This document shows, piece after piece, positions 24,372-33,507 of a DNA stretch of 64,000 nt. Below the pieces are notes generated by a model, which was not told where the DNA came from, ran no database searches, and saw nothing but the letters and a program-made list of their open reading frames with translations. This DNA is from JAUUSJ01 sp964439395 (lineage in GTDB: Bacteria > Bacillota > Clostridia > Lachnospirales > Lachnospiraceae), in assembly GCA_964439395.1 (NCBI GenBank), contig CAYTNV010000012.1:1-64000 (forward strand). Reading direction: 5' to 3'. Position 1 is the stretch's first letter. Each line of letters starts with the position of its first letter. The translations under genes and the position numbers were made by a program.

Positions 24372-25673
24372 ATGGAACAGGCAGTAGCGTTATCTTTTAG
24401 TTTACTTATAGAAGCGATTATCCTATGGCAATATACTTCCAATTTATTTATCCCCTCTCATTCTAACGAGCAAAAACTATTTTTATTAGTTGGATTGTAT
24501 ACTCTTTTATTTCTTTGTTCTTTGTTTGGGATCACTTGGTTTAATATTGTGCTTTATTTTGTAACAAGCGTTATCTATATTTATACACAATTTCAGATAA
24601 ATCTGTCATTGACATGTTTTCATGCTGGGATTCTAACTGCAATTATGGGACTCTCAGAACTAAGCATTTTGGGAATAATTTCCCAGTTTGCGCCAAATTT
24701 TTCAATTGATACAAAAATAGGTCTTGTCTTATATATGATATTTAGCAAAATGTTGTTTTTCGTAATTGTTTACCTGCTGTCACATTTTTTTAGAAGACGA
24801 GAATATCCCCAAGACTCCTCTCTCAATTACACAGATTTTGTATTAATTTTAATACCTATTTTTTGTATTTTCATCATGGTTACCTTTTTTATCATTGAAG
24901 AACATTGTAATTTACGTACACCAATAGATGTCATGGTTACAGTCAGCGCCGTTTTTCTTCTTCTGATTAATCTTTTAGTTTTTGTAATTAACCAATATAA
25001 TTACAGAAGAAATATAGAATTTACTAATATGCAACTCCTTCTCCAAAAAGAAGCGGATTCCTCTGAATATTATAAAATGTTGCTTTCTCAAATAGAAAAC
25101 CGCAACATTCTAGTCCATGACATCAAAAAACATTTGCAATCTATCAAATTACTAAACAAAAAAAAAGAATCTGATAAAATAAATGCCTATGTTTGTCAGC
25201 TTCTAGATTCTTCTGAACTAAAAGAACCTTCTCGGCTTTGCGATAATGAGATGCTAAATGCAATCCTCGGACGTTACCAAAGGCAGTGCAATAGTAAACA
25301 TATCAGTTTTCAGGCAGACATTCGCAGTGGTATACTAAATGATATTTCTCCTCATGATATTACTTCTCTGTTCTGCAATCTGCTAGATAATTGTGTAGAA
25401 GCAACAGAAAACATACCCGACTCCTTTATAGAAATAACCGCAAAAAGAAAAGAAAACTCTCCATTTATTGTCATTGTTACGATAAATTCATGTAGGACTG
25501 CCCCAACATATGGAACAGATCAGCTTCCTATGTCCAATAAACGTAATGTCCGTAGACATGGATATGGGATAAAAAGTATTAAAAAAATCGCCAAACAACA
25601 TGGAGGTGACCTTCAGATGTATTATGACAATGCTAGTGCTACTTTCCATACGATTCTAACACTGAAAGTATAG
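24372..25673 (+). CDS. agrC: AgrC-like GHKL sensor histidine kinase
   Basis: The 433-residue kinase starts at ATG 24372 (GAGGTG site). About six membrane segments fill residues 1-215 and would sense the cyclic peptide. They are followed by the phospho-acceptor His249 in ILVHDIKKHLQSI and a GHKL ATPase domain with the N box NLLDNCVEAT and a glycine-rich HGYGIKSIKKIAKQHGG. It lacks the classical HisKA domain, as AgrC-type kinases do. A strong terminator follows. Confidence 0.93.
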   Translation: MEQAVALSFSLLIEAIILWQYTSNLFIPSHSNEQKLFLLVGLYTLLFLCSLFGITWFNIVLYFVTSVIYIYTQFQINLSLTCFHAGILTAIMGLSELSILGIISQFAPNFSIDTKIGLVLYMIFSKMLFFVIVYLLSHFFRRREYPQDSSLNYTDFVLILIPIFCIFIMVTFFIIEEHCNLRTPIDVMVTVSAVFLLLINLLVFVINQYNYRRNIEFTNMQLLLQKEADSSEYYKMLLSQIENRNILVHDIKKHLQSIKLLNKKKESDKINAYVCQLLDSSELKEPSRLCDNEMLNAILGRYQRQCNSKHISFQADIRSGILNDISPHDITSLFCNLLDNCVEATENIPDSFIEITAKRKENSPFIVIVTINSCRTAPTYGTDQLPMSNKRNVRRHGYGIKSIKKIAKQHGGDLQMYYDNASATFHTILTLKV

Positions 25674-25680
25674 TTTTTAC

Positions 25681-25722
25681 AGAAAAAACAGTGGCAAGCC
25701 GCATCACTGTTTTTTCTTTTTA
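25681..25722 (+). terminator. Terminator of agrAC operon
   Basis: AGAAAAAACAGTG (25681-25693) pairs with CACTGTTTTTTCT (25705-25717), followed by a T tract. Confidence 0.85.
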
Positions 25723-25802
25723 TTGGTGTTAGTATATAAGTATGGACAGGAAAAGTTGAACAATCTATACTATCAAGTGAAAGAGTAAAGGAGATGTTTA
25801 AC

Positions 25803-25997
25803 ATGGCTAAAAAACAAAAATCTTACACTCCGGAATTCAAGCAGCAGATCGTGGCTCTGTACAATGCCGGAGGAACCTCGTATCCAAAACTGGAGCGTGA
25901 GTATGGCGTAAATCGGAGCACAATCAGCGGATGGGTAAAACAGCTTTCCCCTATCAAAGTATCGGAGGAAGAAACGGTTACCCTTGAAGTGCTATAA
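25803..25997 (+). pseudogene. Truncated IS3-type transposase OrfA
   Basis: The 64-residue product starts at ATG 25803 (AAAGGAG upstream) and has the HTH start of IS3-group OrfA proteins (KSYTPEFKQQIVALYNAGG, YGVNRSTISGWVKQ). It stops before the usual leucine-zipper helix, and no OrfB follows within 200 bp. I take it as an insertion-sequence remnant. Ends were not found. Confidence 0.75.
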
Positions 25998-26082
25998 TAT
26001 AGTTGTAACAGTAGTGGTTAATAAGATATAATAAAATCTAGAAAAGAAAGGAAGAATAAAATACTAAAGTTCGAGACAACAC

Positions 26083-26131
26083 AAAAAATCGCTGTAGTGC
26101 CCATATTTACTGGGTTTACAGCGATTTTTTT
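26083..26131. terminator. Terminator hairpin
   Basis: AAAAAATCGCTGTA (26083-26096) pairs with TACAGCGATTTTTT (26117-26130). A and T runs on both sides let it work in both directions, so it can also end the minus-strand molybdenum hydroxylase operon. Confidence 0.8.
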
Positions 26132-26192
26132 CTTAAAACTGTCAAAGACGGGAATATAGCATATCCATATAAAAATTTCAAGTTATAATAGA

Positions 26193-28472
26193 CTAAAATC
26201 TGCCCATTCCTTTCGCAATCTTCTCCGCTGTAATTGGAAGCTCACGAATTCTCACTTTCGTCGCATTATAGACAGCATTTGCGATGGCTGGAGACGGCGT
26301 ATTAATTACAACTTCTCCGATGGACTTTGCGCCAAATGGTCCTGTCGGCTCATAGCTGCTCTCAAGCTCCACTCGGATTGTCCCCACATCAAGTCTTGTC
26401 GGAATTTTGTACTGCATAAATGAGTTTGTCAAAATCTGCCCCTTTGCATTATAAATAACATCCTCATAGAGTGCCATACCGATTCCCTGTCCGAGTCCTC
26501 CCTCTGTCTGTACCTTAACTAAGGCTGGATTTAGAGGTGTTCCGCAGTCTACAACTCCTACATAATCGATTAACTCAATTGCTCCTGTCTCCATATCAAT
26601 TTCTACTTCCGCCATGCCGACCATAAATGGAGGTGGTGAGACCGGCTGGCTATTCGACTCTGTAACCTCCAATGCATTATTGGAAAAGCACATCGATTTA
26701 TTAGCCAAATCTCTCATCGAAATATATTTCTCCGGAGCATTTGCCACATAGACTTCCTTTCCGTCAAACTCTAATTCTTTATCGGATACTTCAAGGAATC
26801 GAGAAGCTTCTTTTAAAATTCTCTTTTTCAGACTCTCACACGCTTTTATTGTAGCTCCGCCTGTGACATACGCTGTACTAGAAGCGTATGAGCCACTGTC
26901 ATAAGGCGAACTATCTGTATCTACGCCAAATACTGCAATATCATCAATATCACATCCAAGACAGTCCGCTGCAATCTGGGCAAGTGTCGTGTCACATCCT
27001 GTTCCCATATCGGCAGCACCGATGGACATCGTATAAAATCCGTCGTCATTTACTTTTAAGGTGACAGAGCCGACATCCACGTTGGAAATACCAGAGCCTT
27101 GCATGGACATTGCCACGCCGACTCCTCGCACCTTGCCATTCCCCATATTGCGGCATGGATATTTCTCATCCCAGTTCATCATCTCTTTCGCCCTCGCCAT
27201 GCAGCGGTCCAGAGCACAGCTTCTTAAATGCTCATTATAGTAGGCAGGCATAATTTGTCCCTCGCATACCATATTCATTTCTCGAATTTTTACTGGGTCT
27301 ATCTTTAATTTATGAGCAAGCTCATCGACGGCAGACTCCAGAGCAAAAATCCCCTGTGTTGCACCATATCCGCGGTAAGCTCCGGCAGACATCATATTAG
27401 AATAAACAACATCATAGTGAAAGCGAAAAGCCTCGGTCTTTCCATAAAGTGGAATTGACTTATGACCAGATAAACCAACGGTAGTAGGACCATGCTCTCC
27501 GTAAGCTCCCGTATTCGACAATGTATACAAATCGATGGCACGAATAAATCCGTCCTTATTCGCACCGACACGCACTGTCACTTCCATCTCATGTCTCGGA
27601 GAAGACGCAATCTGAGTCTCATAGCGAGAAAAAATAAGCTTCGATGGCTTTCCTGTCATCCATGTCACAAAGGCTGGATACACTTCACAGACAGCAGTCT
27701 GCTTTGCACCAAAACCGCCTCCGATACGAGGCTTGATAACACGAATTTTTGATTTTGGAATTCCAAGGGCATTTGACAAAATTCGGCGTACATGGAAAGC
27801 GATTTGGGTGGAACCAACTACATTTAATCTACTATATACATCCAGGTAACAGTAAGTGCGAAATGTCTCCATCATCGCCTGCTGATTTGCCTTTGTGTGG
27901 TAAGTCTCCTCCACCACAACATCACAGTCTGCAAGTACTGCCTCCACATCCCCCTCGCCCATATCATCACGAGCGCAGAGGTTTCTCTTATTATCTGCAC
28001 CAACTGGACAATGTGCAACCCAGTTATCTTCTGGATGTACTAAAATCGGATTATCCTTTGATTTTCTAAAATCCAAAATCGGCTCTAATACTTCATACTC
28101 CACCTTAATCATTTTAAGAGCTCTATCCACGGCCTCCTCTGTCTGTCCTGCTACAATGGCGACAGGGTCTCCGACAAAACGAAGAAGTGGGTCTAAAATC
28201 AATCTATCATATGGACTGGGTTCTGGATAAGTTTGTCCAGCCTGCGTATAGCGTTTCTGCGGAACATCCTCATAAGTAAAAATTGCCTCAATGCCAGGTA
28301 CTTTCATCGCGATATCTTTCTTAATAGACAATATTTTCGCATGAGCGTGAGGACTTCTAAGTAACTTGACAGTCAAGCAATCCTTTGGGGCAAGATCATC
28401 CACAAAAACAGGCTTTCCTGTAACTAATGCTTTATAATCTTTTTTCTTCACTGCAGAATTTACATAAGCCAT
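26193..28472 (-). CDS. Xanthine dehydrogenase-family molybdopterin-binding subunit
   Basis: This large catalytic subunit of about 759 residues belongs to a molybdenum hydroxylase. The N-terminal a/b-hammerhead domain contains LLRSPHAHAKILS; the molybdenum cofactor domain contains GGGFGAKQTAVCEVYPAF, SAGAYRGYGATQGIFALE (with the cofactor-contacting Arg of the family) and GPFGAKSIGEVVINTPSPAIANAVYNAT near the C terminus, which includes the catalytic Glu. It starts at ATG 28472 after the 2Fe-2S subunit (GGGGG site). The substrate, whether a purine or another N-heterocycle or aldehyde, cannot be read from sequence. No cofactor maturation gene is nearby. Confidence 0.92.
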   Translation of the reverse strand: MAYVNSAVKKKDYKALVTGKPVFVDDLAPKDCLTVKLLRSPHAHAKILSIKKDIAMKVPGIEAIFTYEDVPQKRYTQAGQTYPEPSPYDRLILDPLLRFVGDPVAIVAGQTEEAVDRALKMIKVEYEVLEPILDFRKSKDNPILVHPEDNWVAHCPVGADNKRNLCARDDMGEGDVEAVLADCDVVVEETYHTKANQQAMMETFRTYCYLDVYSRLNVVGSTQIAFHVRRILSNALGIPKSKIRVIKPRIGGGFGAKQTAVCEVYPAFVTWMTGKPSKLIFSRYETQIASSPRHEMEVTVRVGANKDGFIRAIDLYTLSNTGAYGEHGPTTVGLSGHKSIPLYGKTEAFRFHYDVVYSNMMSAGAYRGYGATQGIFALESAVDELAHKLKIDPVKIREMNMVCEGQIMPAYYNEHLRSCALDRCMARAKEMMNWDEKYPCRNMGNGKVRGVGVAMSMQGSGISNVDVGSVTLKVNDDGFYTMSIGAADMGTGCDTTLAQIAADCLGCDIDDIAVFGVDTDSSPYDSGSYASSTAYVTGGATIKACESLKKRILKEASRFLEVSDKELEFDGKEVYVANAPEKYISMRDLANKSMCFSNNALEVTESNSQPVSPPPFMVGMAEVEIDMETGAIELIDYVGVVDCGTPLNPALVKVQTEGGLGQGIGMALYEDVIYNAKGQILTNSFMQYKIPTRLDVGTIRVELESSYEPTGPFGAKSIGEVVINTPSPAIANAVYNATKVRIRELPITAEKIAKGMGRF

Positions 28473-28473
28473 T

Positions 28474-28941
28474 TTATAGATCCCCCTTTTCTTTCTTGTA
28501 TGCAATAAAGTTCTCAATTGCTCGAAGCTGTGACATATATCCTGTACAGCGACATAAATTTCCAGATAAATATTCCTTTATCTCATCTAATGTAGGATTT
28601 TTTAATTCTCTCACCATCGCTAGTACATTCATAATAAAGCCAGGACTGCAAAAACCACATTGTTCTCCGCCCTGCTCTGCTAAAAATTCGCCAAACTCCT
28701 CTGCATCTTTTTGCAGTCCTTCTAGCGTTGTCACTTTTTTCCCCGCCACACGAGCAGCTGGAATACAGCAAGAAAGCATCGGTTTTTCATCTACCCACAC
28801 AGTACAAAGTCCACAGTTCGTTGTCTCGCATCCACATTTTACACTATAACATCCTTTCTCTCTTAAATAATCGAGAAGCATTGTATCAGGAGCAACCTCG
28901 TCTTGTACCTTTTTTTCATTTAACCAGAATGTCAATTTCAT
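28474..28941 (-). CDS. Xanthine dehydrogenase-family [2Fe-2S] subunit
   Basis: This 155-residue electron-transfer subunit has a plant-type [2Fe-2S] site (CGCETTNCGLC, then C in MLSC) and the second, helical-domain cluster QCGFCSPGF and LCRCTGY. It passes electrons from the molybdenum site to the FAD subunit encoded upstream. It is overlapped closely by both neighbours, so the three form one complex and operon. Confidence 0.93.
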   Translation of the reverse strand: MKLTFWLNEKKVQDEVAPDTMLLDYLREKGCYSVKCGCETTNCGLCTVWVDEKPMLSCCIPAARVAGKKVTTLEGLQKDAEEFGEFLAEQGGEQCGFCSPGFIMNVLAMVRELKNPTLDEIKEYLSGNLCRCTGYMSQLRAIENFIAYKKEKGDL

Positions 28942-28942
28942 C

Positions 28943-29740
28943 TTATTTCCCCTCCATCTCTAAAATTTCCTGACATGCTCTCTTTACTAGAACTTTGGTA
29001 ATATATTCACGGTACTTTGCAGTTCCTCTCATATTTGTTCCAAAATCAAGATTTTGGGCGACATATTCTGCAAACTTTTGACAGACTTCCTCCGACACAG
29101 TTGTCTTCATAATTCCTTCCTCGTCTACGACAAGCTTCGCCTGCTTTGGTCTTGCTCCCACAGAGGCAACCATCGCTCCATTTTTTCTCGCCACACAACA
29201 GGCAATGACAGGAAAATCCGTTGCCGTATTTCTCTGAGAAAGATATATCATTGGTTCTTTTATCTTTTTCACAATAATATGTGTCAAAATATCGTTATCT
29301 TTTTGCATAGTCATAAAATTTTCTAACGATACTCTGCCTGCATGATATAATCTTACTTCTGTATGCATCGCCAAAAAACAAGTACAAAGATCGGAGAAAC
29401 CAAATCTTCCAAAAATACTTCCTCCTAGCGTTGCACAATTTCTAAACTGCGTTCCCACAATATGACGCACAGATTCTCTCACGGCACCTTTTGTCAAATC
29501 ATTTAATCCTTTATGATATTCCAATTGACGAAGAGTTACCATCGCTCCAATCATATATTCTTCCTCTGTCTCTTCAATCTCATCAAGTCCAAGTCTTGAT
29601 AAATCAATTGCTGTCTGAACATTCACATGACTCATCCGAATCCATCCACAACCTGCGAGAATTCTTGCAGATTTCTTTTGATTTAACTCGTAAGCCTCCT
29701 CAATCGTCTCGGGTATTACGTAATTCTTTATTTTTAGCAC
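28943..29740 (-). CDS. Xanthine dehydrogenase-family FAD-binding subunit
   Basis: This 265-residue subunit has a PCMH-type FAD domain: ARILAGCGWIRM, TQFRNCATLGGSIFGRFGFSDL (the usual IRNxATxGGNI block), then the CO-dehydrogenase-flavoprotein C-terminal domain. The start is GTG 29740 with GGAGG. It is the first gene of the three-gene operon. The upstream region contains a direct repeat and an inverted repeat that may be operators. Confidence 0.92.
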   Translation of the reverse strand: MLKIKNYVIPETIEEAYELNQKKSARILAGCGWIRMSHVNVQTAIDLSRLGLDEIEETEEEYMIGAMVTLRQLEYHKGLNDLTKGAVRESVRHIVGTQFRNCATLGGSIFGRFGFSDLCTCFLAMHTEVRLYHAGRVSLENFMTMQKDNDILTHIIVKKIKEPMIYLSQRNTATDFPVIACCVARKNGAMVASVGARPKQAKLVVDEEGIMKTTVSEEVCQKFAEYVAQNLDFGTNMRGTAKYREYITKVLVKRACQEILEMEGK

Positions 29741-29885
29741 TTTTTTCCTCCATTAAGTTCGCATTATTATTTACTTGGCTACTCTAAGCTACTTGGCTCT
29801 CCCATATATTAAATAATTACATAAATTTTATATAACTGCAAGTAAAAATGCCCAAAATCGTTATACTAAAGAATTATAACGATTT
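29741..29885 (-). promoter_or_regulatory. Control region of molybdenum hydroxylase operon
   Basis: It holds two copies of TACTTGGCT (29772-29780 and 29790-29798, 18 bp apart) and an 11-bp inverted repeat, AAATCGTTATA (29855-29865) with TATAACGATTT (29875-29885), 9-bp spacer. I found no good -35 box, and no riboswitch fold is evident. Confidence 0.4.
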
Positions 29886-29894
29886 ACTAAAAAA

Positions 29895-29933
29895 AGTCCC
29901 CCTCATCACAATGATTTTATGATGAGGGGGACT
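29895..29933 (-). terminator. Terminator of fructose PTS gene
   Basis: The 14-bp perfect stem AGTCCCCCTCATCA with TGATGAGGGGGACT is followed on the minus strand by a T tract. Confidence 0.9.
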
Positions 29934-29980
29934 ATATTATTAATAGGATATATTGGGGGGCTAATACTATTTACTCGCTT

Positions 29981-31918
29981 TTACTCTTCTACTCTTTTTC
30001 TGAGAATTCCAAGTAATGCCATTGTAATGACAGAGCCGATTACAAGTGCTGCGATATATCCAAGCTTATTTGTAATAACTGCGATAACCCAAAGACCACC
30101 GTGTGGTGCCATAAGCTCGCATCCAAACATCATGGATAATGCTCCAGCTACAGCAGAACCGATCATACAAGAAGGAATTACATGAAGAGGATCTGCCGCT
30201 GCAAATGGGATGGCTCCCTCTGTGATAAAGGAAAGTCCCATAATCACATTGACTGGAGCTGCTTCTCTGTCAGCTTTAGAAAATTTATTTTTAAATACTA
30301 AGGAACCAAGTGCAATACCGATAGGAGGTGTCATACCACCAATCATAACTGCTGCCATAATATCATAATTTTGAGACGCAATCGCTGCTGTACCGAATAC
30401 ATAAGCTGCCTTATTGAAAGGACCACCCATATCTGTTGCCATCATGGCACCGAGTACTGCACCGAGTACTAATTTACTGCTTCCATTTAAAGATGCTAAG
30501 AAATTATTTAATCCTGTATTAATCATTGCAATAAATGGATTTACTGCACACATAATAACACCAATTAATAAAATACCAGCCACTGGATAGATAAGCATTG
30601 GCTTAATTCCTTCTAGACTTGGAGGCAAAATCTTATCTGCCAATTTTTTTATTCCAAGTACTAAATAACCTGCCGCAAAACCAGCGAATAATGCACCTAA
30701 AAATCCTGGGCTTACACCACCTGCTGGATTTGCAAAGGTCATACCAGAGGAAGCAAGTGCTCCACCGACAAAACCAACTGCAAGACCTGGTCTATCTGCA
30801 ATACTCATAGCAATAAATCCTGCCAAAATTGGAAGCATAAATCCAAATGCTTTGTCACCAACTGTCTTAAAAAAAGCAGCTATTGGTGTATTCATACCAA
30901 AATTACTTGGATCAATAGAATAATCATCTAACATAAATGCGATCGCGATTAAAATACCACCGCCGATAACAAATGGAAGCATATGGGAAATACCATTCAT
31001 TAAGTTTTTATAAATTTTTCTTCCGATACTCTCATCATCACCGCTATCTGCATTACTCGTATCTCCTGTATGGTGATAAATAGGAGCCTCTCCGTTAATT
31101 ACTTTATGAATTAATTCCTCTGGTTTGTGAATGCCATCTGCTACTTTTACCTGGAGCACTGGCTTTCCGTCAAAACGAGCCATCTCCACCTTTTTATCAG
31201 CTGCGATAATAATACCGTCACAAACTGCAATTTCCTCTTTTGTAAGCACATTTTTTGCTCCGCCAGAGCCGTTTGTCTCTGCTTTTAATAGATATCCTGT
31301 TTTTTCTCCCATCTTTTCAAGAGATTCTGCTGCCATAAATGTATGGGCAATACCTGTTGGACAAGCTGTTACCGCCAAGACACGATATTTTGCGCTGTTT
31401 CCTGTATTTTTAGCAGGAGCTGAAGTTTTTTCCTCTTTCACATCAGCTGCCTCTGGAAATTTTTCCATTTCTTTCTCATCAATAATTTTTAAATATTCAT
31501 CTTTATCCTTTGCATTTAATAATCTTTCTCTAAAAGCATCATCCATCAAAATAACAGATAATCTGGATAATACTTCCAAATGAATATCAGAACCTGTCGC
31601 TGGTGCTGCAATCATGAAAAATAAATTAGATGGCTCTCCGTCTAATGCATCACAGTCAACACCTGATGGAACTGTCACAGATGCAAGACCTGGTTTTGTC
31701 ACTGCTGCATTTTTGGAATGTGGAATACAAATACCTGCTCCAATCGCTGTTGGACTTTGTGCCTCTCTCTCGTAAATTCCTTTTTTGTATTCTTCTTTGT
31801 CGGATAGATTTCCTGACGCCGCCATCAGATTAATTAGTTTTTCATAGGTCTCATCCTTCGTCTTAGTCGTCACACGAAGTTCAATACTATCCTTGCTCAA
31901 TAAATCTGTAATCTTCAT
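29981..31918 (-). CDS. fruA: PTS fructose-type transporter, fused IIA-IIB-IIC
   Basis: This 645-residue fusion takes up and phosphorylates a hexose, most likely fructose to fructose 1-phosphate. Domain order: IIA with phospho-His67 in CIPHSKN, IIB with phospho-Cys in VTACPTGIAHTFMAAE near residue 185, then a IIC channel (about 300-645) with GGPFNKAAYVFG and FAAADPLHVIPS. It stands alone, without fruK or fruR beside it. Its promoter carries the same -10 and TGTCA layout as the mannose PTS and sugar-sensor operons. Confidence 0.92.
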   Translation of the reverse strand: MKITDLLSKDSIELRVTTKTKDETYEKLINLMAASGNLSDKEEYKKGIYEREAQSPTAIGAGICIPHSKNAAVTKPGLASVTVPSGVDCDALDGEPSNLFFMIAAPATGSDIHLEVLSRLSVILMDDAFRERLLNAKDKDEYLKIIDEKEMEKFPEAADVKEEKTSAPAKNTGNSAKYRVLAVTACPTGIAHTFMAAESLEKMGEKTGYLLKAETNGSGGAKNVLTKEEIAVCDGIIIAADKKVEMARFDGKPVLQVKVADGIHKPEELIHKVINGEAPIYHHTGDTSNADSGDDESIGRKIYKNLMNGISHMLPFVIGGGILIAIAFMLDDYSIDPSNFGMNTPIAAFFKTVGDKAFGFMLPILAGFIAMSIADRPGLAVGFVGGALASSGMTFANPAGGVSPGFLGALFAGFAAGYLVLGIKKLADKILPPSLEGIKPMLIYPVAGILLIGVIMCAVNPFIAMINTGLNNFLASLNGSSKLVLGAVLGAMMATDMGGPFNKAAYVFGTAAIASQNYDIMAAVMIGGMTPPIGIALGSLVFKNKFSKADREAAPVNVIMGLSFITEGAIPFAAADPLHVIPSCMIGSAVAGALSMMFGCELMAPHGGLWVIAVITNKLGYIAALVIGSVITMALLGILRKRVEE

Positions 31919-31994
31919 TGATTATTCCTCCCATAATTCTACTTTTCCCTAAATAGTTATTAGTATTTCGTGATTACCTCTCTATTATGCGATT

Positions 31995-32093
31995 ATTATA
32001 AAAAAAAATCTTTTTTTTAGCTATTACTTTTTGTCACAACCTCATTCTAATAATTGTCACAGAAATGTAATGATTATATGACAAATGTCATAT
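31995..32093 (-). promoter_or_regulatory. fruA promoter with three TGTCA boxes
   Basis: The minus-strand -10 TATAAT is 32000-31995, and the -35 region is poor. TGTCA boxes start at 32032, 32055 and 32086 (plus-strand reading). The last is half of an ATATGACA-AA-TGTCATAT palindrome (32076-32093). The first box is 32 nt from the -10 box, as in the two related promoters. Confidence 0.65.
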
Positions 32094-32102
32094 AACAAAA
32101 AT

Positions 32103-32137
32103 AGACCTTATATGATATTTATCATACAAGATCTACT
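32103..32137 (-). terminator. Terminator of small membrane protein gene
   Basis: An imperfect stem with TATGATA/TATCATA at its top is followed on the minus strand by CTATTTTTG. Confidence 0.6.
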
Positions 32138-32147
32138 TTTACGATAT

Positions 32148-32432
32148 TTAGTTATTTTCAATTGCCCTCAATATTTTTTCCACATTCCTTCTTCCGTTCT
32201 TCATTCCAAAATTAATAATCGTTGCTGCAAGTACTCCTATCACTATAATTATAATTCCAAAAACAAACACAAATTTTTGTTCTCCCCTAAATCCGTAATA
32301 AGTAATAGCGACTCCCATTGTCGAAATAGCAATTGCTATATAAAGCCATTTTTGAATTATTTTTAACGCATTATTCTGAAGGGTGGCTTCTTTCAGTAAT
32401 GCTTCTTTGCTCATCTGATTTCGTTCTTTCAT
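32148..32432 (-). CDS. Small membrane protein of unknown function
   Basis: The 94-residue product starts at ATG 32432 (AAGGAG site). It has a charged N-terminal helix and two hydrophobic segments (WLYIAIAISTMGVAITYYGF and VFVFGIIIIVIGVLAATIINFG), ending in a basic tail. I do not recognise a family. It lies downstream of the mannose PTS genes on the same strand but probably has its own transcript, because a 240-bp gap with hairpins precedes it. Confidence 0.7.
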   Translation of the reverse strand: MKERNQMSKEALLKEATLQNNALKIIQKWLYIAIAISTMGVAITYYGFRGEQKFVFVFGIIIIVIGVLAATIINFGMKNGRRNVEKILRAIENN

Positions 32433-32675
32433 ACAATATCTCCTTGCCTCATTCTTATTAATCTCTTTTTTCCTCACTTTGCTATCAATAGCAAATCTTT
32501 CTATACTATTTATCTATATGCTGAAAAAATATTAAAAAATAACTATATGATTCTTTTTCGATTCTATTTTTATAGGGATAATTTTGGATGATAAAGAGGA
32601 AAATCACCCAAAATTAATTCTTTTATGGTTAAGGAATATTCTTTTCTTTTAAAATTATACGGCAAAAATTTAAAA
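32433..32675. other. Intergenic region with hairpins
   Basis: It contains TTTGCTAT-CA-ATAGCAAA near 32480-32500 and AATTTTGG (32580-32587) with CCAAAATT (32608-32615), the latter a possible terminator after the mannose PTS IID gene. I see no gene. Confidence 0.35.
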
Positions 32676-33506
32676 TTAGTAAGCTAATCCTGGGTCAAAG
32701 AAGCCTAATACGACTCCAACTAAAGCAATAATTACCAAAATAAGCATAACTTTTGTTGGAGATATTTTTTTCTTACTCATTAACCACCAACAGAAAATTA
32801 CTGTGACTGCAGATAAAAGTTTTGGAAAAATTCCATCTAAAGTTTTCTGCAAATCAACAATAACTCCTCCTTCTTCATTTAACATTTGGAAGGAAGTAGA
32901 TACATTAATCCATGAAGCTGCAACTGCACCGATTACAACTGTACCAAGCATTACGACTGCTTCACGAATTGCATTTGCCTGTTCACCAACTAGAAATTCT
33001 ACAGCTTTACCACCAAGCTCATAGCCTTTATAATATAAAAATCTCATTCCTAATGTAATAATTAAATTCCAAGCTATAATATAAAAGATTGCTCCAAGTG
33101 GTGATCCGCCTCCTGATAAACCGAGTGCAATACCTAATAAAATAGGAATTAATGTACCTACAATCAGGGAGTCACCGATTCCTGCCACTGGTCCCATAAG
33201 ACCTGCACGAATACCATTGATCATTTCTCCATCGCCAGTTCCGTTCGCTCTTGCTTCCTCTAAACCAGCTGTAATACCGACAATAATTGTACCAAGCTGT
33301 GGCTCTGTATTAAAAAATGCTGTATAAGTCTGCATCGCTTCTTTCTTTTGCTCTTCCGTATCATATAACTCTTCTACTAAAGGAAGCATCGCACATAAAT
33401 ATCCAAAGGTCTGCATATGCTCCTGTGAGAAACAAGTAAGATGACCGTAATACCAATTCCGAAAAGATTTACTCAGAGCTTTTTTCGATAATTTCTTTTC
33501 CGCCAT
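32676..33506 (-). CDS. PTS mannose-family IID component
   Basis: The 276-residue membrane component has the family segments NWYYGHLTCFSQEHMQTFGYLCAMLP, INGIRAGLMGPVAGIGDSLIVGTL and MFLYYKGYELG-like FLYYKGYELG. It starts at ATG 33506 after the IIC stop (GAGGAAAT site). With IIC it forms the sugar channel. Confidence 0.93.
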   Translation of the reverse strand: MAEKKLSKKALSKSFRNWYYGHLTCFSQEHMQTFGYLCAMLPLVEELYDTEEQKKEAMQTYTAFFNTEPQLGTIIVGITAGLEEARANGTGDGEMINGIRAGLMGPVAGIGDSLIVGTLIPILLGIALGLSGGGSPLGAIFYIIAWNLIITLGMRFLYYKGYELGGKAVEFLVGEQANAIREAVVMLGTVVIGAVAASWINVSTSFQMLNEEGGVIVDLQKTLDGIFPKLLSAVTVIFCWWLMSKKKISPTKVMLILVIIALVGVVLGFFDPGLAY

Positions 33507-33507
33507 A

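Noticed and set aside
29741..29885. Purine riboswitch upstream of the xanthine dehydrogenase-type operon
   Set aside because: The three-way junction core and its conserved loops are not present; only simple repeats are seen.
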